In this document: positions 15,902-24,935 of the stretch, piece after piece
Layout: each line of letters begins with the position of its first letter
Position numbering within the stretch: the first letter of the stretch is position 1
Origin: Bradyrhizobium australiense
GTDB lineage: Bacteria > Pseudomonadota > Alphaproteobacteria > Rhizobiales > Xanthobacteraceae
Length of the DNA: 64,000 nucleotides
Direction of reading: 5' to 3'
Assembly: GCF_013114825.1 (NCBI RefSeq)
Contig: NZ_JAAVLX010000003.1
Location: 950,922 to 1,014,921 of the forward strand
The notes under the pieces: generated by a model
The model's input: the letters and a program-made list of their open reading frames with translations, nothing else
What the model was told of the DNA's origin: nothing
Database searches by the model: none
Made by a program: the position numbers and the translations under genes

Positions 15902-17155
15902 ATGGCGGCAAAGCGGCGCTCAACAGGCACCACGGGAACAGCAAAGAAGCGGCGAGCGAAAAAGCGTGTATCCCGCGCCGTTAAAAAACCCGGCACGCGC
16001 AAGTCCGCCATCGCTGCGCCCGGCATGGTCGAGACCGCGCTGGCGGCCTTTGCGCACGAGGTGCGCACGCCGCTCACCGGCATTCTCGCGATCAGCAACC
16101 TGCTCGCGACCTCGGACCTCGACGAACGCGAACGGCGCTGGGTCGACACTATCAAGGCGGGCGCGGAACACTTGGCCAGCCTTGCGACCCTGTTCGTCGA
16201 TGCCGCACGGAGCGGCGGTCCCGGGCTCGAGGTACGGCAGGATTTTTTCGACCTGCATACGCTCGCCCGCAATGCCGGCGATTCGCTGACCGGACGGGCG
16301 GCGGCCAGGGGCCTGAAATCGTCGGTCGAGATTTCCGAAAAGCTCCCGGGATTTGCGATCGGCGATCCCGTTCGCCTGCGCGCCGCGCTGGAGAACCTGA
16401 TCGATAACGCGGTGAAATTCACCGAACAGGGCAGCGTCGCGCTGCAAGTTACGCCTGCGCGCGGCCCGAAGGGCAAGGTCGCCGTCGCGTTCGCGGTTTC
16501 CGACAGCGGGATCGGCCTCACGCTCGGCGAAATCAGGCGCCTTTTCCGCCCGTTCTCGCAGGCCAATGTCTCCATTGCATCGCGCTTCGGCGGGGCCGGG
16601 CTCGGATTGTCGTCAGTCAAGCAACTGGCGCGTGCCATGGGCGGCGACGTCACCGTGACGCAACGGCGCGGCGGCGGCACCACCTTTACCCTCAATGTCA
16701 TGATGTCGCCCGCAAAGGACGCCGTGACGGTGGCGTCCGGCGCGGATGGCGAGGTATCGATTAGTTCGCCGCGACCGCTGCGCTTGCTCAGTGTCGAAGA
16801 CAACCCGTTCGGCCGCGTCGTGCTCAACGCGATCCTGACCGAACTCGGTCACCAGACCGAGTTCATCGGCCAGGGCGAGGTGGCGCCCGAGCGCCTCGCC
16901 CTGGGCTCATTCGATGCGGTGTTGATGGACATGGTCCTGCCGGGCATCGACGGCGTTGAGGCAATCAGGCGCATTCGCGCGCTGGAGCCGCCGCTCGGAC
17001 ACATTCCGATCATCGGCATATCCGGACGTAGCGAGGATGAGGCGGCGTCGCGCTCCGCCGGCGCCGAGATCTTTCTGGTCAAGCCTGTGAGCCCGCGCGC
17101 CCTGGCGACTGCGCTGCATGCAGCGACATGCCCTTCGGCAATTGCGACTTCATGA
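15902..17155 (+). CDS. Soluble hybrid histidine kinase with receiver domain
   Basis: The frame is open much further upstream, but that part is shadow of gluQRS; the ATG at 15902 is followed by a Lys/Arg-rich tail (AKKRRAKKRVSRAVKKP) and gives 417 residues. Domains in order are HisKA (FAHEVRTPLTGILAISNLL), HATPase_c (NLIDNAVKFTEQGSV, SDSGIGL, FGGAGLGLSSVKQL) and a C-terminal receiver with SVEDNPFGR, the acceptor Asp in AVLMDMVLPGIDG and the Lys in LVKPVSP. No membrane segment or PAS domain is seen, so the signal is cytoplasmic or comes through a partner. Its 3' end overlaps the convergent BrkB-like gene by 77 bases. Confidence 0.9.
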   Translation: MAAKRRSTGTTGTAKKRRAKKRVSRAVKKPGTRKSAIAAPGMVETALAAFAHEVRTPLTGILAISNLLATSDLDERERRWVDTIKAGAEHLASLATLFVDAARSGGPGLEVRQDFFDLHTLARNAGDSLTGRAAARGLKSSVEISEKLPGFAIGDPVRLRAALENLIDNAVKFTEQGSVALQVTPARGPKGKVAVAFAVSDSGIGLTLGEIRRLFRPFSQANVSIASRFGGAGLGLSSVKQLARAMGGDVTVTQRRGGGTTFTLNVMMSPAKDAVTVASGADGEVSISSPRPLRLLSVEDNPFGRVVLNAILTELGHQTEFIGQGEVAPERLALGSFDAVLMDMVLPGIDGVEAIRRIRALEPPLGHIPIIGISGRSEDEAASRSAGAEIFLVKPVSPRALATALHAATCPSAIATS

Positions 17156-17972
17156 TGGCTGCGTTCAATTCGCCGCCGAAGACGAAAATCGCCGAAATGA
17201 AGTACAGAAACACCAGCGCGATGATGACCGAGGCAAGCCCCGCATACATCGTCACATAGTTGCTGGCGAAGCGCGCCAGATACTGGCCGAACACGATGCC
17301 CGAGATCAGCGACCCCACCATCGTGAAGACGATACCGGGAAGGATCTGCAGAAAGCTCCGCCGGCCGCAAGGCAGCCAGGCATGCAGCACGAACAGCGCC
17401 ACGGTCATCGCAGTGATCGTGATGCCGTAGCGGGCGAAAGTGAGAAGGCTTTCGTTGCTCTCGACGAAGAACGGAATGTGGCGGCGGGCCGTCTCCAGGA
17501 TCAGCGGACCGAGCACGATCAGGAACGCCATCGCCAGCGAGGTGAAAGCGGCGACCAGCGTATAGCCGATCGATTCCAGCCGCAGCCAGTACCACGGCCT
17601 CGGCTCGACCACCGAATAGGCGCGGTTCAGCGCGACCCGCAGCGCCTCGACGCCGTTGGAGGCGAAATAGACCGCCAGCACCGCGCCGACAGTAAGGACG
17701 CCGCCGCGCGTCGTGGTCAGCACGTCGTGGATTTCTCCTGACAACGCGTCCGCGACCTGTTGCGGCCAGGTTTGCAGCAGCAGTGCCACGGCACCGTCAG
17801 CGAGTTCCTTGGAGCCGAAAAAGCCGGCGAGCGACGTCAGCACGATCAGGAATGGAAATAGCGCCATCAAAGTCGACAGCGCGATATGGCTTGCAATCGC
17901 CCAGCCATCATCGGCGAGGAAGGTATAAAACGCCTCCATCACGACGAGGTAGACAAAGCGAATGAGCCTCAC
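17079..17972 (-). CDS. YihY/virulence factor BrkB family membrane protein
   Basis: The 297-residue integral membrane protein has about six hydrophobic segments, including ASHIALSTLMALFPFLIVLT, GYTLVAAFTSLAMAFLIVLG and SVIIALVFLYFISAIFVFGG. The motif GGELNAA near the C-terminus is characteristic of the family. Members were once thought to be RNase BN, which is wrong; their function is unknown, possibly transport. The C-terminal coding end overlaps the hybrid kinase gene on the other strand. Confidence 0.92.
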   Translation of the reverse strand: MRLIRFVYLVVMEAFYTFLADDGWAIASHIALSTLMALFPFLIVLTSLAGFFGSKELADGAVALLLQTWPQQVADALSGEIHDVLTTTRGGVLTVGAVLAVYFASNGVEALRVALNRAYSVVEPRPWYWLRLESIGYTLVAAFTSLAMAFLIVLGPLILETARRHIPFFVESNESLLTFARYGITITAMTVALFVLHAWLPCGRRSFLQILPGIVFTMVGSLISGIVFGQYLARFASNYVTMYAGLASVIIALVFLYFISAIFVFGGELNAAIMKSQLPKGMSLHAAQSPGRAGSQA

Positions 17973-18118
17973 ATCTCACCTCGATCGGGTATCGCGGTCC
18001 CGTTCTAAAACCAGGACTAGCATCTGATATTATTGGATTAAAAGCCAGATCGTCGAGCGGTTGTGCGAAGGTTGTGAACGTGTTGGAAGTCGGCGCCTCG
18101 CGGTGTTATGTACCGCCG

Positions 18119-18313
18119 ATGATATCCTTTCTAAGTTCGATCGTCCTTCCCATCGCGGTTGCGGCCGTGGCAATCGTGCTGCTGCTCGGCCTCGTCAACA
18201 TGATGCGGGGCGGTTCGCCGAGCCGCTCGCAGAACCTGATGCGGCTTCGGGTGCTGCTGCAGTTCATCGCCATCGTCATTACCATGGTCGTGGTGTGGGC
18301 GTTGGGCAGATAA
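18119..18313 (+). CDS. Small twin-transmembrane-helix protein
   Basis: From the ATG at 18119 the product is 64 residues with two membrane helices (SIVLPIAVAAVAIVLLLGLV and LLQFIAIVITMVVVWALG) joined by a short basic loop (NMMRGGSPSRSQNLMRLR). This is the 'twin transmembrane helix small protein' family, related to HIG1-type proteins of respiratory membranes. The in-frame ATG at 18074 would add 15 residues with no family support. It is 21 bases before the cobalamin adenosyltransferase gene; those two are conserved neighbours in alphaproteobacteria and precede etfBA. Confidence 0.88.
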   Translation: MISFLSSIVLPIAVAAVAIVLLLGLVNMMRGGSPSRSQNLMRLRVLLQFIAIVITMVVVWALGR

Positions 18314-18334
18314 GAGCAGGAAAGGGAAGCGCCA

Positions 18335-18907
18335 ATGGTCGTACTCAACCGCATCTATACGAAGACCGGCGATGACGGCACCACGGCGCTCGGCAGCGGC
18401 GAGCGCCGCCCGAAACACGATCTGCGCATTAGCGCCTACGGCACCGTAGATGAAACCAACGCCGCCATCGGCGTGGTGCGGCTGCACCTCGGCGATGCCC
18501 GCGAACTCGATGCGATGCTGGGCCGGATCCAGAACGATTTGTTCGATCTCGGCGCCGATCTTGCGGTGCCCCAGCGCGACGGCGGGGCCGAGCGGCTCCG
18601 GATGTTGTCGAGCCAGGTCGAACGGCTTGAGCGCGACATCGATGCGCTGAACGAGCATCTCGCGCCGCTGACCTCGTTCGTGCTGCCCGGCGGCACCCCC
18701 GCTGCCGCATACCTGCATCTCGCCCGTACCATATGCCGCAGGGCGGAACGGATCATGGTGGAACTCGCCGCGCGACCGGAGGAGCCGGTCAGCGCGGCTG
18801 CCATTCAGTATGTGAATCGCCTGTCGGATTTCCTGTTCGTCGCCAGCCGCGCCATGAACGACAATGGTGCCGGAGACGTGTTGTGGGTGCCTGGCCAGAA
18901 CCGTTAA
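18335..18907 (+). CDS. cobO: Cob(I)yrinic acid a,c-diamide adenosyltransferase, PduO type
   Basis: The 190-residue protein shows the PduO-type ATP site at its N-terminus (RIYTKTGDDGTTALGSGER) and the conserved helix ISAYGTVDETNAAIG; the later motif CRRAERIMVEL also fits. It transfers the adenosyl group of ATP to cob(I)alamin to make coenzyme B12. It is cotranscribed with the preceding small membrane protein. The symbol is the common annotation for this type; the family differs from the CobA/BtuR type. Confidence 0.92.
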   Translation: MVVLNRIYTKTGDDGTTALGSGERRPKHDLRISAYGTVDETNAAIGVVRLHLGDARELDAMLGRIQNDLFDLGADLAVPQRDGGAERLRMLSSQVERLERDIDALNEHLAPLTSFVLPGGTPAAAYLHLARTICRRAERIMVELAARPEEPVSAAAIQYVNRLSDFLFVASRAMNDNGAGDVLWVPGQNR

Positions 18908-19044
18908 GGTAGAGCCTGAAGGTAGGCCTTGTCCGGGCCGATTTTTGGCTTTCGCGCGTTGACCGCCGATAGCGGGACCTTTAGGTTCCGCGCCAAGCTA
19001 ATAACAAGCTGATCAAACCCCAGAATTCAAGCGAAAGAGGATCG

Positions 19045-19794
19045 ATGAAGGTTCTTGTGCCGGTAAAGCGGGTGGTCGATTTCAACGTCAAGGTCCGCGT
19101 CAAGAGCGACGGAACGGGCGTGGAACTCGCCAACGTGAAGATGTCGATGAATCCGTTCGACGAAATCGCCGTCGAGGAAGCGCTGCGGCTGAAGGAAGCC
19201 GGCAAGGCGACCGAGGTCGTGGTGGTTTCGATTGGCCCCGCGCAGGCCTCCGAAACGATCCGGACCGGTCTCGCCATGGGCGCCGACCGCGGCATCCTCG
19301 TCAAGGCCGAAGGCAATGTCGAGCCGCTGGCGGTCGCGAAGATTCTGAAAGCCGTGGCCGACGCAGAGAAGCCCGGCCTCATCATTCTCGGCAAACAGGC
19401 AATCGACGACGATTCGAACCAGACCGGTCAGATGCTGGCGGCGCTGCTGGGCTGGTCGCAGGCGACGTTTGCCTCCAAGCTCGAAGTTGAAGGCTCGGAC
19501 TTCAAGGTCACGCGCGAAGTCGACGGCGGCCTGCAGACCGTGAAGCTGAAGGGACCGGCGATCGTCACCACCGACCTGCGGCTGAACGAGCCGCGCTACG
19601 CGTCGCTGCCCAACATCATGAAGGCGAAGAAGAAGCCGATCGACGACAAGAACGCGTCCGATTACGGCATCGATCTCACGCCGCACCTCGAAGTGCTCAA
19701 GACCGCGGAACCGCCCGGCCGCAAGGGCGGCGTCAAGGTCAAGGACGTCGCTGAGCTCGTTTCCAAACTCAAGACCGAAGCCGGGGTTCTCTGA
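19045..19794 (+). CDS. etfB: Electron transfer flavoprotein subunit beta
   Basis: The 249-residue product has the EtfB N-terminus ([20 protein letters not shown]), [18 protein letters not shown] and the AMP-binding loop text [17 protein letters not shown]. With EtfA it carries electrons from acyl-CoA dehydrogenases to ETF:quinone oxidoreductase. The ATG follows AAGAGGA. The stop overlaps the ATG of etfA (ATGA). Confidence 0.96.
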   Translation: MKVLVPVKRVVDFNVKVRVKSDGTGVELANVKMSMNPFDEIAVEEALRLKEAGKATEVVVVSIGPAQASETIRTGLAMGADRGILVKAEGNVEPLAVAKILKAVADAEKPGLIILGKQAIDDDSNQTGQMLAALLGWSQATFASKLEVEGSDFKVTREVDGGLQTVKLKGPAIVTTDLRLNEPRYASLPNIMKAKKKPIDDKNASDYGIDLTPHLEVLKTAEPPGRKGGVKVKDVAELVSKLKTEAGVL

Positions 19795-20738
19795 TGACGA
19801 CGCTATTGATTGCCGAACACGACAACGCGTCGATCAAGGATGCGACCAACAAGACGCTGACCGCAGCCGCCGCGCTTGGCGCCGACGTGCACGTGCTGGT
19901 CGCCGGCGAGAACGCCAAGGCGGCGGCCGATGCCGCAGCCAAGCTTGCCGGCGTCAAGAAGGTGCTGCTCGCCGACAATGCTGCCTATGCCCACGATCTT
20001 GCCGAGCCGCTGGCCGCGCTGATCGTGTCGCTGGCGCCTGGCTATGACGCCTTCGTCGCGCCCGCAACTTCGCGCTTCAAGAACGTGATGCCGCGTGTTG
20101 CCGCTCTGCTCGACGTGATGCAGGTATCCGAGATCATCAAGGTGGTTTCCCCCGATACGTTCGAGCGGCCGATCTACGCCGGCAATGCGATCCAGACCGT
20201 GAAGTCCAAGGACGCCAAGAAGGTCATCACGGTGCGGACCTCGACCTTTGCCGCGGCTGGCGAGGGCGGCAGCGCGCCGATAGAGAATGCCGCTGCTGCG
20301 GCCGATCCGGGCCTCTCCAGCTTCCTGGGCGAAGAGGTTGCGAAGAGCGACCGTCCGGAACTGACCTCGGCAAAGATCATCGTCTCCGGCGGCCGCGCCA
20401 TGCAGAGCCGCGAGAACTTTGCCAAATATATCGAGCCACTCGCCGACAAGCTCGGCGCGGGCGTCGGCGCCTCGCGCGCCGCGGTCGATGCCGGCTATGC
20501 CCCGAACGACTGGCAGGTCGGCCAGACCGGCAAAGTGGTGGCACCGGAACTTTATGTCGCAATCGGCATCTCCGGCGCGATCCAGCATCTTGCCGGCATG
20601 AAGGATTCCAAGGTGATCGTTGCGATCAACAAGGATGAAGATGCGCCGATTTTCCAGGTTGCCGATTACGGCCTGGTCGCGGACCTCTATCAGGCGGTTC
20701 CCGAACTGACCGACGCGCTCGGCAAGCTCGGAAAGTAA
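19794..20738 (+). CDS. etfA: Electron transfer flavoprotein subunit alpha
   Basis: The 314-residue protein has the EtfA FAD-binding C-terminal half: [13 protein letters not shown] text ([15 protein letters not shown]), [40 protein letters not shown] and [20 protein letters not shown]. It is translationally coupled to etfB and followed by a strong intrinsic terminator, so the operon ends here. Confidence 0.96.
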   Translation: MTTLLIAEHDNASIKDATNKTLTAAAALGADVHVLVAGENAKAAADAAAKLAGVKKVLLADNAAYAHDLAEPLAALIVSLAPGYDAFVAPATSRFKNVMPRVAALLDVMQVSEIIKVVSPDTFERPIYAGNAIQTVKSKDAKKVITVRTSTFAAAGEGGSAPIENAAAAADPGLSSFLGEEVAKSDRPELTSAKIIVSGGRAMQSRENFAKYIEPLADKLGAGVGASRAAVDAGYAPNDWQVGQTGKVVAPELYVAIGISGAIQHLAGMKDSKVIVAINKDEDAPIFQVADYGLVADLYQAVPELTDALGKLGK

Positions 20739-20750
20739 CCACAGCGATAA

Positions 20751-20786
20751 ACACCGGCCGGATGCGTAACATCCGGCCGGTGTTTT
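20751..20786 (+). terminator. Rho-independent terminator after etfBA
   Basis: A 14-bp perfect stem (ACACCGGCCGGATG pairing with CATCCGGCCGGTGT) with a five-base loop CGTAA is followed by TTT. It sits 13 bases after the etfA stop. Confidence 0.9.
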
Positions 20787-20889
20787 ATGCTAAAGCGAAG
20801 TAGATTTGCGGCTTCGCGTGAACATAGCGTGCCAAAACGGGACCAGGACGAACAGGCGCGATGTGCGCGCCGTTCCGGTGGATGACAAG

Positions 20890-21771
20890 ATGGCGGTGAC
20901 AATCAAGAAGGTCGGCGTGATCGGCTCGGGCCAGATGGGCAACGGGATTGCGCATGTGGCGGCGCTCGCCGGCTTCGACGTGGTGCTCAACGACGTCTCC
21001 GACGAACGGCTGAAATCGGCGATGGCAACCATCAACGGCCATTTGTCGCGCCAGGTTGCCAAGCAGATCATCACCGAGGACGCGCGTAAAAAGGCGCTGG
21101 ACCGAATCACCTCCGCCGAGACGCTCGACGGGCTTTCGGATTGCGACCTCGTGATCGAGACCGCCGTCGAAAAGGAAGAGGTCAAGCGCAAGATCTTTCA
21201 CGAGCTCTGCGCGGTATTGAAGCCGGACGCTATCGTCGCCACCAACTCCTCCTCGATCTCGATCACGCGGCTCGCCGCCTCGACCGACCGCCCCGAGCGC
21301 TTCATCGGCATTCACTTCATGAATCCGGTGCCGGCGATGGAACTGGTCGAGCTGATCCGCGGCATCGCGACCGACGATATGACCTTTGATACCGCCAAGG
21401 AATTTGTCGGCAAGCTCGGCAAGCAGGTCGCGGTATCGGAGGATTTCCCGGCCTTCATCGTCAACCGCATCCTGCTGCCGATGATCAACGAGGCGATCTA
21501 CACGCTCTATGAGGGCGTCGGCAACGTCGAGGCGATCGACGCCGCCATGAAGCTCGGCGCGCATCACCCGATGGGGCCGCTGGAATTGGCCGATTTCATC
21601 GGGCTTGATACCTGTCTGTCGATCATGCAGGTGCTGCATGAGGGGCTGGCGGATTCAAAATACCGGCCGTGCCCGCTGCTCGTGAAATATGTCGAGGCCG
21701 GCTGGCTCGGCCGTAAGACCCAGCGCGGCTTCTACGATTACCGCGGCGACAAGCCGGTCCCGACGCGGTAG
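20890..21771 (+). CDS. hbdA: 3-hydroxybutyryl-CoA (3-hydroxyacyl-CoA) dehydrogenase
   Basis: Starting at the ATG at 20890 the product is 293 residues, the family's usual length. The NAD motif is VGVIGSGQMGNGIAHVAAL. Catalytic text is SNTSS-like (ATNSSSISITRLAASTDRPE) and IGIHFMNPVPAMELVELIRG with the catalytic His. The C-terminal dimer domain holds DFPAFIVNRILLPMINEAI and AHHPMGPLELADFIGLD. It acts in butyrate/polyhydroxybutyrate metabolism and beta-oxidation and follows etfBA, whose products serve the same pathway. The upstream in-frame ATG at 20806 lies between terminator and gene and is unlikely. Confidence 0.94.
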   Translation: MAVTIKKVGVIGSGQMGNGIAHVAALAGFDVVLNDVSDERLKSAMATINGHLSRQVAKQIITEDARKKALDRITSAETLDGLSDCDLVIETAVEKEEVKRKIFHELCAVLKPDAIVATNSSSISITRLAASTDRPERFIGIHFMNPVPAMELVELIRGIATDDMTFDTAKEFVGKLGKQVAVSEDFPAFIVNRILLPMINEAIYTLYEGVGNVEAIDAAMKLGAHHPMGPLELADFIGLDTCLSIMQVLHEGLADSKYRPCPLLVKYVEAGWLGRKTQRGFYDYRGDKPVPTR

Positions 21772-21803
21772 ACGTCATCGCGATCCTCCGGATTTTGTCA
21801 GTT

Positions 21804-21890
21804 CCTCATGGTGAGGAGGCGCGTAAGCGCCGTCTCGAACCGTGCGCCCCGCTCGTGCCATTCATCCTTCGAGACGCGCGAAGGATGAGG
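21804..21890. repeat. Palindromic intergenic repeat, family B, copy 1
   Basis: The element runs from CCTCATGGTGAGGAGGCG through GTCTCGAACC to TCATCCTTCGAGACGCGCGA and AGGATGAGG, with inverted pairs inside. Related copies are at 22198-22295 and 60328-60488. Confidence 0.8.
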
Positions 21891-21981
21891 TCTTACAGAA
21901 CGCTTGGCGCCCGATCCTCAATCTCCAGACTTCATTAACCGGTGCCAGGGTAGGGTGCCTCACGTCCGAGGAGTGTTGCGC

Positions 21982-22170
21982 ATGGATATGATGGCTATGG
22001 TTTCGAGCATGCTCGCGATGCAGGCGGCGGGCACGCAGCAGCAAATCCAGACCTCGATCATCAAACAGAATGCGGATGCCGAGAAAGCCGCGGTCCAGAC
22101 GCTTCTGGGCACGCCCTCGACCGCCAATCTCGCCCCCGGCGTTGGCGGCAATCTCAATATTGCGGCCTGA
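21982..22170 (+). CDS. YjfB-like putative motility protein
   Basis: From the ATG at 21982, behind a GAGGAG site, the product is 62 residues. It fits the short YjfB family: MDMMAMVSSMLAMQAAGTQQ, then IQTSIIKQNADAEKAAVQTL and a Gly/Asn-rich end. Members are linked to motility by Bacillus expression data, but the biochemical role is unknown. It sits between two copies of a palindromic repeat, convergent with tlpA. Confidence 0.75.
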   Translation: MDMMAMVSSMLAMQAAGTQQQIQTSIIKQNADAEKAAVQTLLGTPSTANLAPGVGGNLNIAA

Positions 22171-22197
22171 TAACGATCCCCGAAGCAGCCGTTGAAC

Positions 22198-22295
22198 CCT
22201 CATGGTGAGGAGCACGTCTTCGCGCGTCTCGAACCATGTGGCCCCGCTGGTGCCATTCATCTTCAAGACGCCGCTGACGCGGCTCCACAGAATGA
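22198..22295. repeat. Palindromic intergenic repeat, family B, copy 2
   Basis: This copy starts CCCTCATGGTGAGGAGCACG, continues with GTCTCGAACCATG and TGCCATTCATC, and ends near GGCTCCACAGAATGA. It is more degenerate than the copy at 21804-21890 that lies on the other side of the YjfB-like gene. Confidence 0.75.
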
Positions 22296-22353
22296 AGTTT
22301 GACAGGTGAAATGGCGGACTCAGCGCGCCAGCTTGTCCTGCTGCTCCGCAGCC

Positions 22354-23043
22354 CTAAGACCCCGCCTTCACCGGCTGCATCGCGGCCTTGATCAGCTTGA
22401 TCGCATCCTCGCTGGCCCATTCGGCGGGGCCGGCAAGGTTGGCGATCTCGCAGCCTTGGGCGTCCACCAGCACCGAAGTGGGCATCCCCAGCGCTTTGCC
22501 TATGCTCTTAAGCTCCTGAAAAACCTTGGCTTTTGAGTCGGCGAAATAGCCGAGCCGGGTCAGATTGGCCTCTTTGAGGAAGTTTTTCGGCTTCTCGGGG
22601 TCGCGGGTGTCGATATTGATGGCGACCACCTCAAAATCCTTGCCGCCGAGTTTGGTCTGCAGGCCCTCCAGCGCCGGCATTTCTTTACGACAAGGCACGC
22701 ACCAGGTGGCCCACAGGTTCACCAGCACGGTCTTGCCGCGCCATTCCGACAGCTTCCTCGGCTTCCCCTCGGCATCCTCGAAGGCGAGGTCCGGGAGCCG
22801 CAGCGGGGTCGTCGCCATGGTCAGAGCCGCCACCTCGCCATGCGCCAGCGGCGATATCTTGCGGGCCAGTTCGACGGCCCCCGTACAGGACGGATCGCCG
22901 CCGCTGCCGCGCTTGAAGCCGCCGAGCCCGTAAAACGCGCCCAATCCGACCACACCCGCAGCCACCACCGCGCCGATGGCGATCGGGATCCGGCGCCTCG
23001 TGGCCGGGCGGGGCGGGACCATTTCGGGCATATCGTTTGTCAT
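22354..23043 (-). CDS. tlpA: Thiol:disulfide interchange protein TlpA
   Basis: The 229-residue protein has an N-terminal membrane anchor (IPIAIGAVVAAGVVGLGAFY) and a periplasmic thioredoxin domain with the active site WATWCVPCRKEM. Two extra cysteines, in DPSCTGAVELA and AQGCEIANL, match the second structural disulfide of Bradyrhizobium TlpA. TlpA reduces ScoI and the CuA site of cytochrome oxidase during aa3 assembly. It is divergent from argH, the arrangement known for B. japonicum tlpA. Confidence 0.95.
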   Translation of the reverse strand: MTNDMPEMVPPRPATRRRIPIAIGAVVAAGVVGLGAFYGLGGFKRGSGGDPSCTGAVELARKISPLAHGEVAALTMATTPLRLPDLAFEDAEGKPRKLSEWRGKTVLVNLWATWCVPCRKEMPALEGLQTKLGGKDFEVVAINIDTRDPEKPKNFLKEANLTRLGYFADSKAKVFQELKSIGKALGMPTSVLVDAQGCEIANLAGPAEWASEDAIKLIKAAMQPVKAGS

Positions 23044-23154
23044 CCTGTGTCAGATACGGCTATGCAGGGCTCAAGACTAGGATCGAGTTACGGCCGAAAC
23101 CGGCGCGGCGTTTGGTATGGGCTCGACGATATAGATGGCAGGGCTTGAGAAGTC

Positions 23155-24552
23155 ATGAGCAACAAGATGTGGGGCGGCCGGTTCACCGAGCGTCCCGATG
23201 CAATCATGGAGGAAATCAACGTCTCGATCGACGTCGACCGTCACCTCTATGCCCAGGACATCGCCGCGTCCAAGGCCCACGCCGCGATGCTGGCCGCGCA
23301 AGGTATTATTACCGCGAGTGATGCGAAAAATATCGGCAAGGGTCTAGACACGATTTTGTCAGAGATCGGCGAGGGCGCGTTCGATTTCAAGCGCGCGCTC
23401 GAAGACATCCATATGAATGTCGAGAGCCGGCTTTCCGAACTGATCGGGCCGGCGGCGGGACGGCTGCATACCGCCCGCTCGCGCAACGATCAGGTCGCGA
23501 CCGATTTCCGGCTCTATGTGCGCGACACGATCGACCAGACGGATGCCGCGCTGGCCGCCTTCCAGCACGCTTTGGCTGCCCGCGCGCTGGAGCATGCCGC
23601 GACCGTGATGCCGGGCTTCACCCATCTGCAGACCGCGCAGCCCGTCACCTTCGGGCATCATCTCTTGGCCTATGTCGAGATGGCCGCGCGCGACCGCGGC
23701 CGTTTTGCCGATGCGCGCAAGCGGCTGAACGAATCGCCGCTCGGCGCCGCGGCGCTCGCCGGAACCTCGTTTCCGATCGATCGCGCCGCCACCGCCAAGG
23801 CGCTCGGCTTCGACCGCCCGATGGCCAATTCGCTGGACGCAGTGTCGGACCGCGACTTCGTGCTTGAAACCTTGTCGGCGGCGTCGATTGCGGCCGTGCA
23901 CATGTCGCGTTTTGCCGAGGAAATCGTGATCTGGACCTCGCCGCTGGTCGGGCTGGTGCGGCTTTCCGACAAGTTCACCACCGGCTCCTCGATCATGCCG
24001 CAGAAGCGCAATCCCGATGCGGCCGAACTGGTGCGCGCCAAGACCGGCCGGGTGATCGGCGCGCTCAACGGTCTCCTGATCGTGATGAAGGGCCTGCCGC
24101 TCGCCTATCAAAAGGACATGCAGGAGGACAAGCAGGGCGCGATGGAAGCGTTTTCGGCGCTCTCGCTCGCGATTCGCGCCATGACCGGCATGGTCCTCGA
24201 TCTCGTCCCCGACGAGGCGCGGATGAAGGCCGCGGCCGGCGAGGGCTATGCTACCGCCACCGATTTGGCCGACTGGCTGGTGCGGACGCTGAAGATGCCA
24301 TTCCGCGACGCCCATCATGTCACCGGGCGAATCGTCGCCCTCGCGTCGAAGCAGGACGTGGCGCTGCACGAATTGACGCTGAAGGCGATGCAGGAGGTCG
24401 AGCCGAGAATCACGGGCGACGCGCTGCGGGTGCTGTCGGTGGAGGCGTCCGTCAAGAGCCGGACCAGCTATGGCGGCACCGCGCCGAAGAACGTGTTTTC
24501 GCAGGCCAAAGCCTGGCTGAAGCGGCTGGAAAAAGAGCGAAAATTGGGCTGA
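23155..24552 (+). CDS. argH: Argininosuccinate lyase
   Basis: The 465-residue enzyme has the fumarase/lyase signature [12 protein letters not shown] near residue 280 and the family start [20 protein letters not shown]. Other conserved text is [20 protein letters not shown] and [20 protein letters not shown]. It makes arginine and fumarate from argininosuccinate. The downstream lptM and lysA genes follow on the same strand. Confidence 0.97.
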   Translation: MSNKMWGGRFTERPDAIMEEINVSIDVDRHLYAQDIAASKAHAAMLAAQGIITASDAKNIGKGLDTILSEIGEGAFDFKRALEDIHMNVESRLSELIGPAAGRLHTARSRNDQVATDFRLYVRDTIDQTDAALAAFQHALAARALEHAATVMPGFTHLQTAQPVTFGHHLLAYVEMAARDRGRFADARKRLNESPLGAAALAGTSFPIDRAATAKALGFDRPMANSLDAVSDRDFVLETLSAASIAAVHMSRFAEEIVIWTSPLVGLVRLSDKFTTGSSIMPQKRNPDAAELVRAKTGRVIGALNGLLIVMKGLPLAYQKDMQEDKQGAMEAFSALSLAIRAMTGMVLDLVPDEARMKAAAGEGYATATDLADWLVRTLKMPFRDAHHVTGRIVALASKQDVALHELTLKAMQEVEPRITGDALRVLSVEASVKSRTSYGGTAPKNVFSQAKAWLKRLEKERKLG

Positions 24553-24664
24553 AGAAAAAACTTCGCTGCAATTTCTTGGGTTTTTCTTGGGTTTCCGTGG
24601 CTGATCGGCACTCGCCAGGCTGTAGCAATCTTTGTATGGTGCGGCGCGCATTGGGGATTTCGTC

Positions 24665-24928
24665 GTGATCAGTAACTACCGCCCGTCATCTTCGGGATGG
24701 GCCATTATCCTGCTGAGCGTGACTGCGCTCGCGCTTGGGGGCTGCGGACGCAAGGGCGGGCTCGATCTGCCACCGAATGCGCCGCCGCAGGCGCAGGTCA
24801 CGTCGGATACCGAGGCCGAGCGGGCGGCGCAGCCCGGCGTCTTCAATTCGACCTACGGGTCCGAGGCGGCGCCAGCGGCACCTAAGGGTCGCAAGAAGCC
24901 GTTCGTTCTCGATCCGCTGCTGGACTGA
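24665..24928 (+). CDS. lptM: LPS translocon maturation chaperone LptM (YifL-like lipoprotein)
   Basis: From the GTG at 24665 the product is 87 residues. A lipoprotein signal (GWAIILLSVTALALGGCG) ends in the lipobox LGGC, followed by the conserved LptM text GRKGGLDLPPNAPP. In E. coli LptM helps LptD oxidative folding at the outer membrane. An in-frame ATG at 24632 is an alternative start. The position just before lysA is the conserved one for this family. Confidence 0.88.
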   Translation: MISNYRPSSSGWAIILLSVTALALGGCGRKGGLDLPPNAPPQAQVTSDTEAERAAQPGVFNSTYGSEAAPAAPKGRKKPFVLDPLLD

Positions 24929-24935
24929 GCGCGCC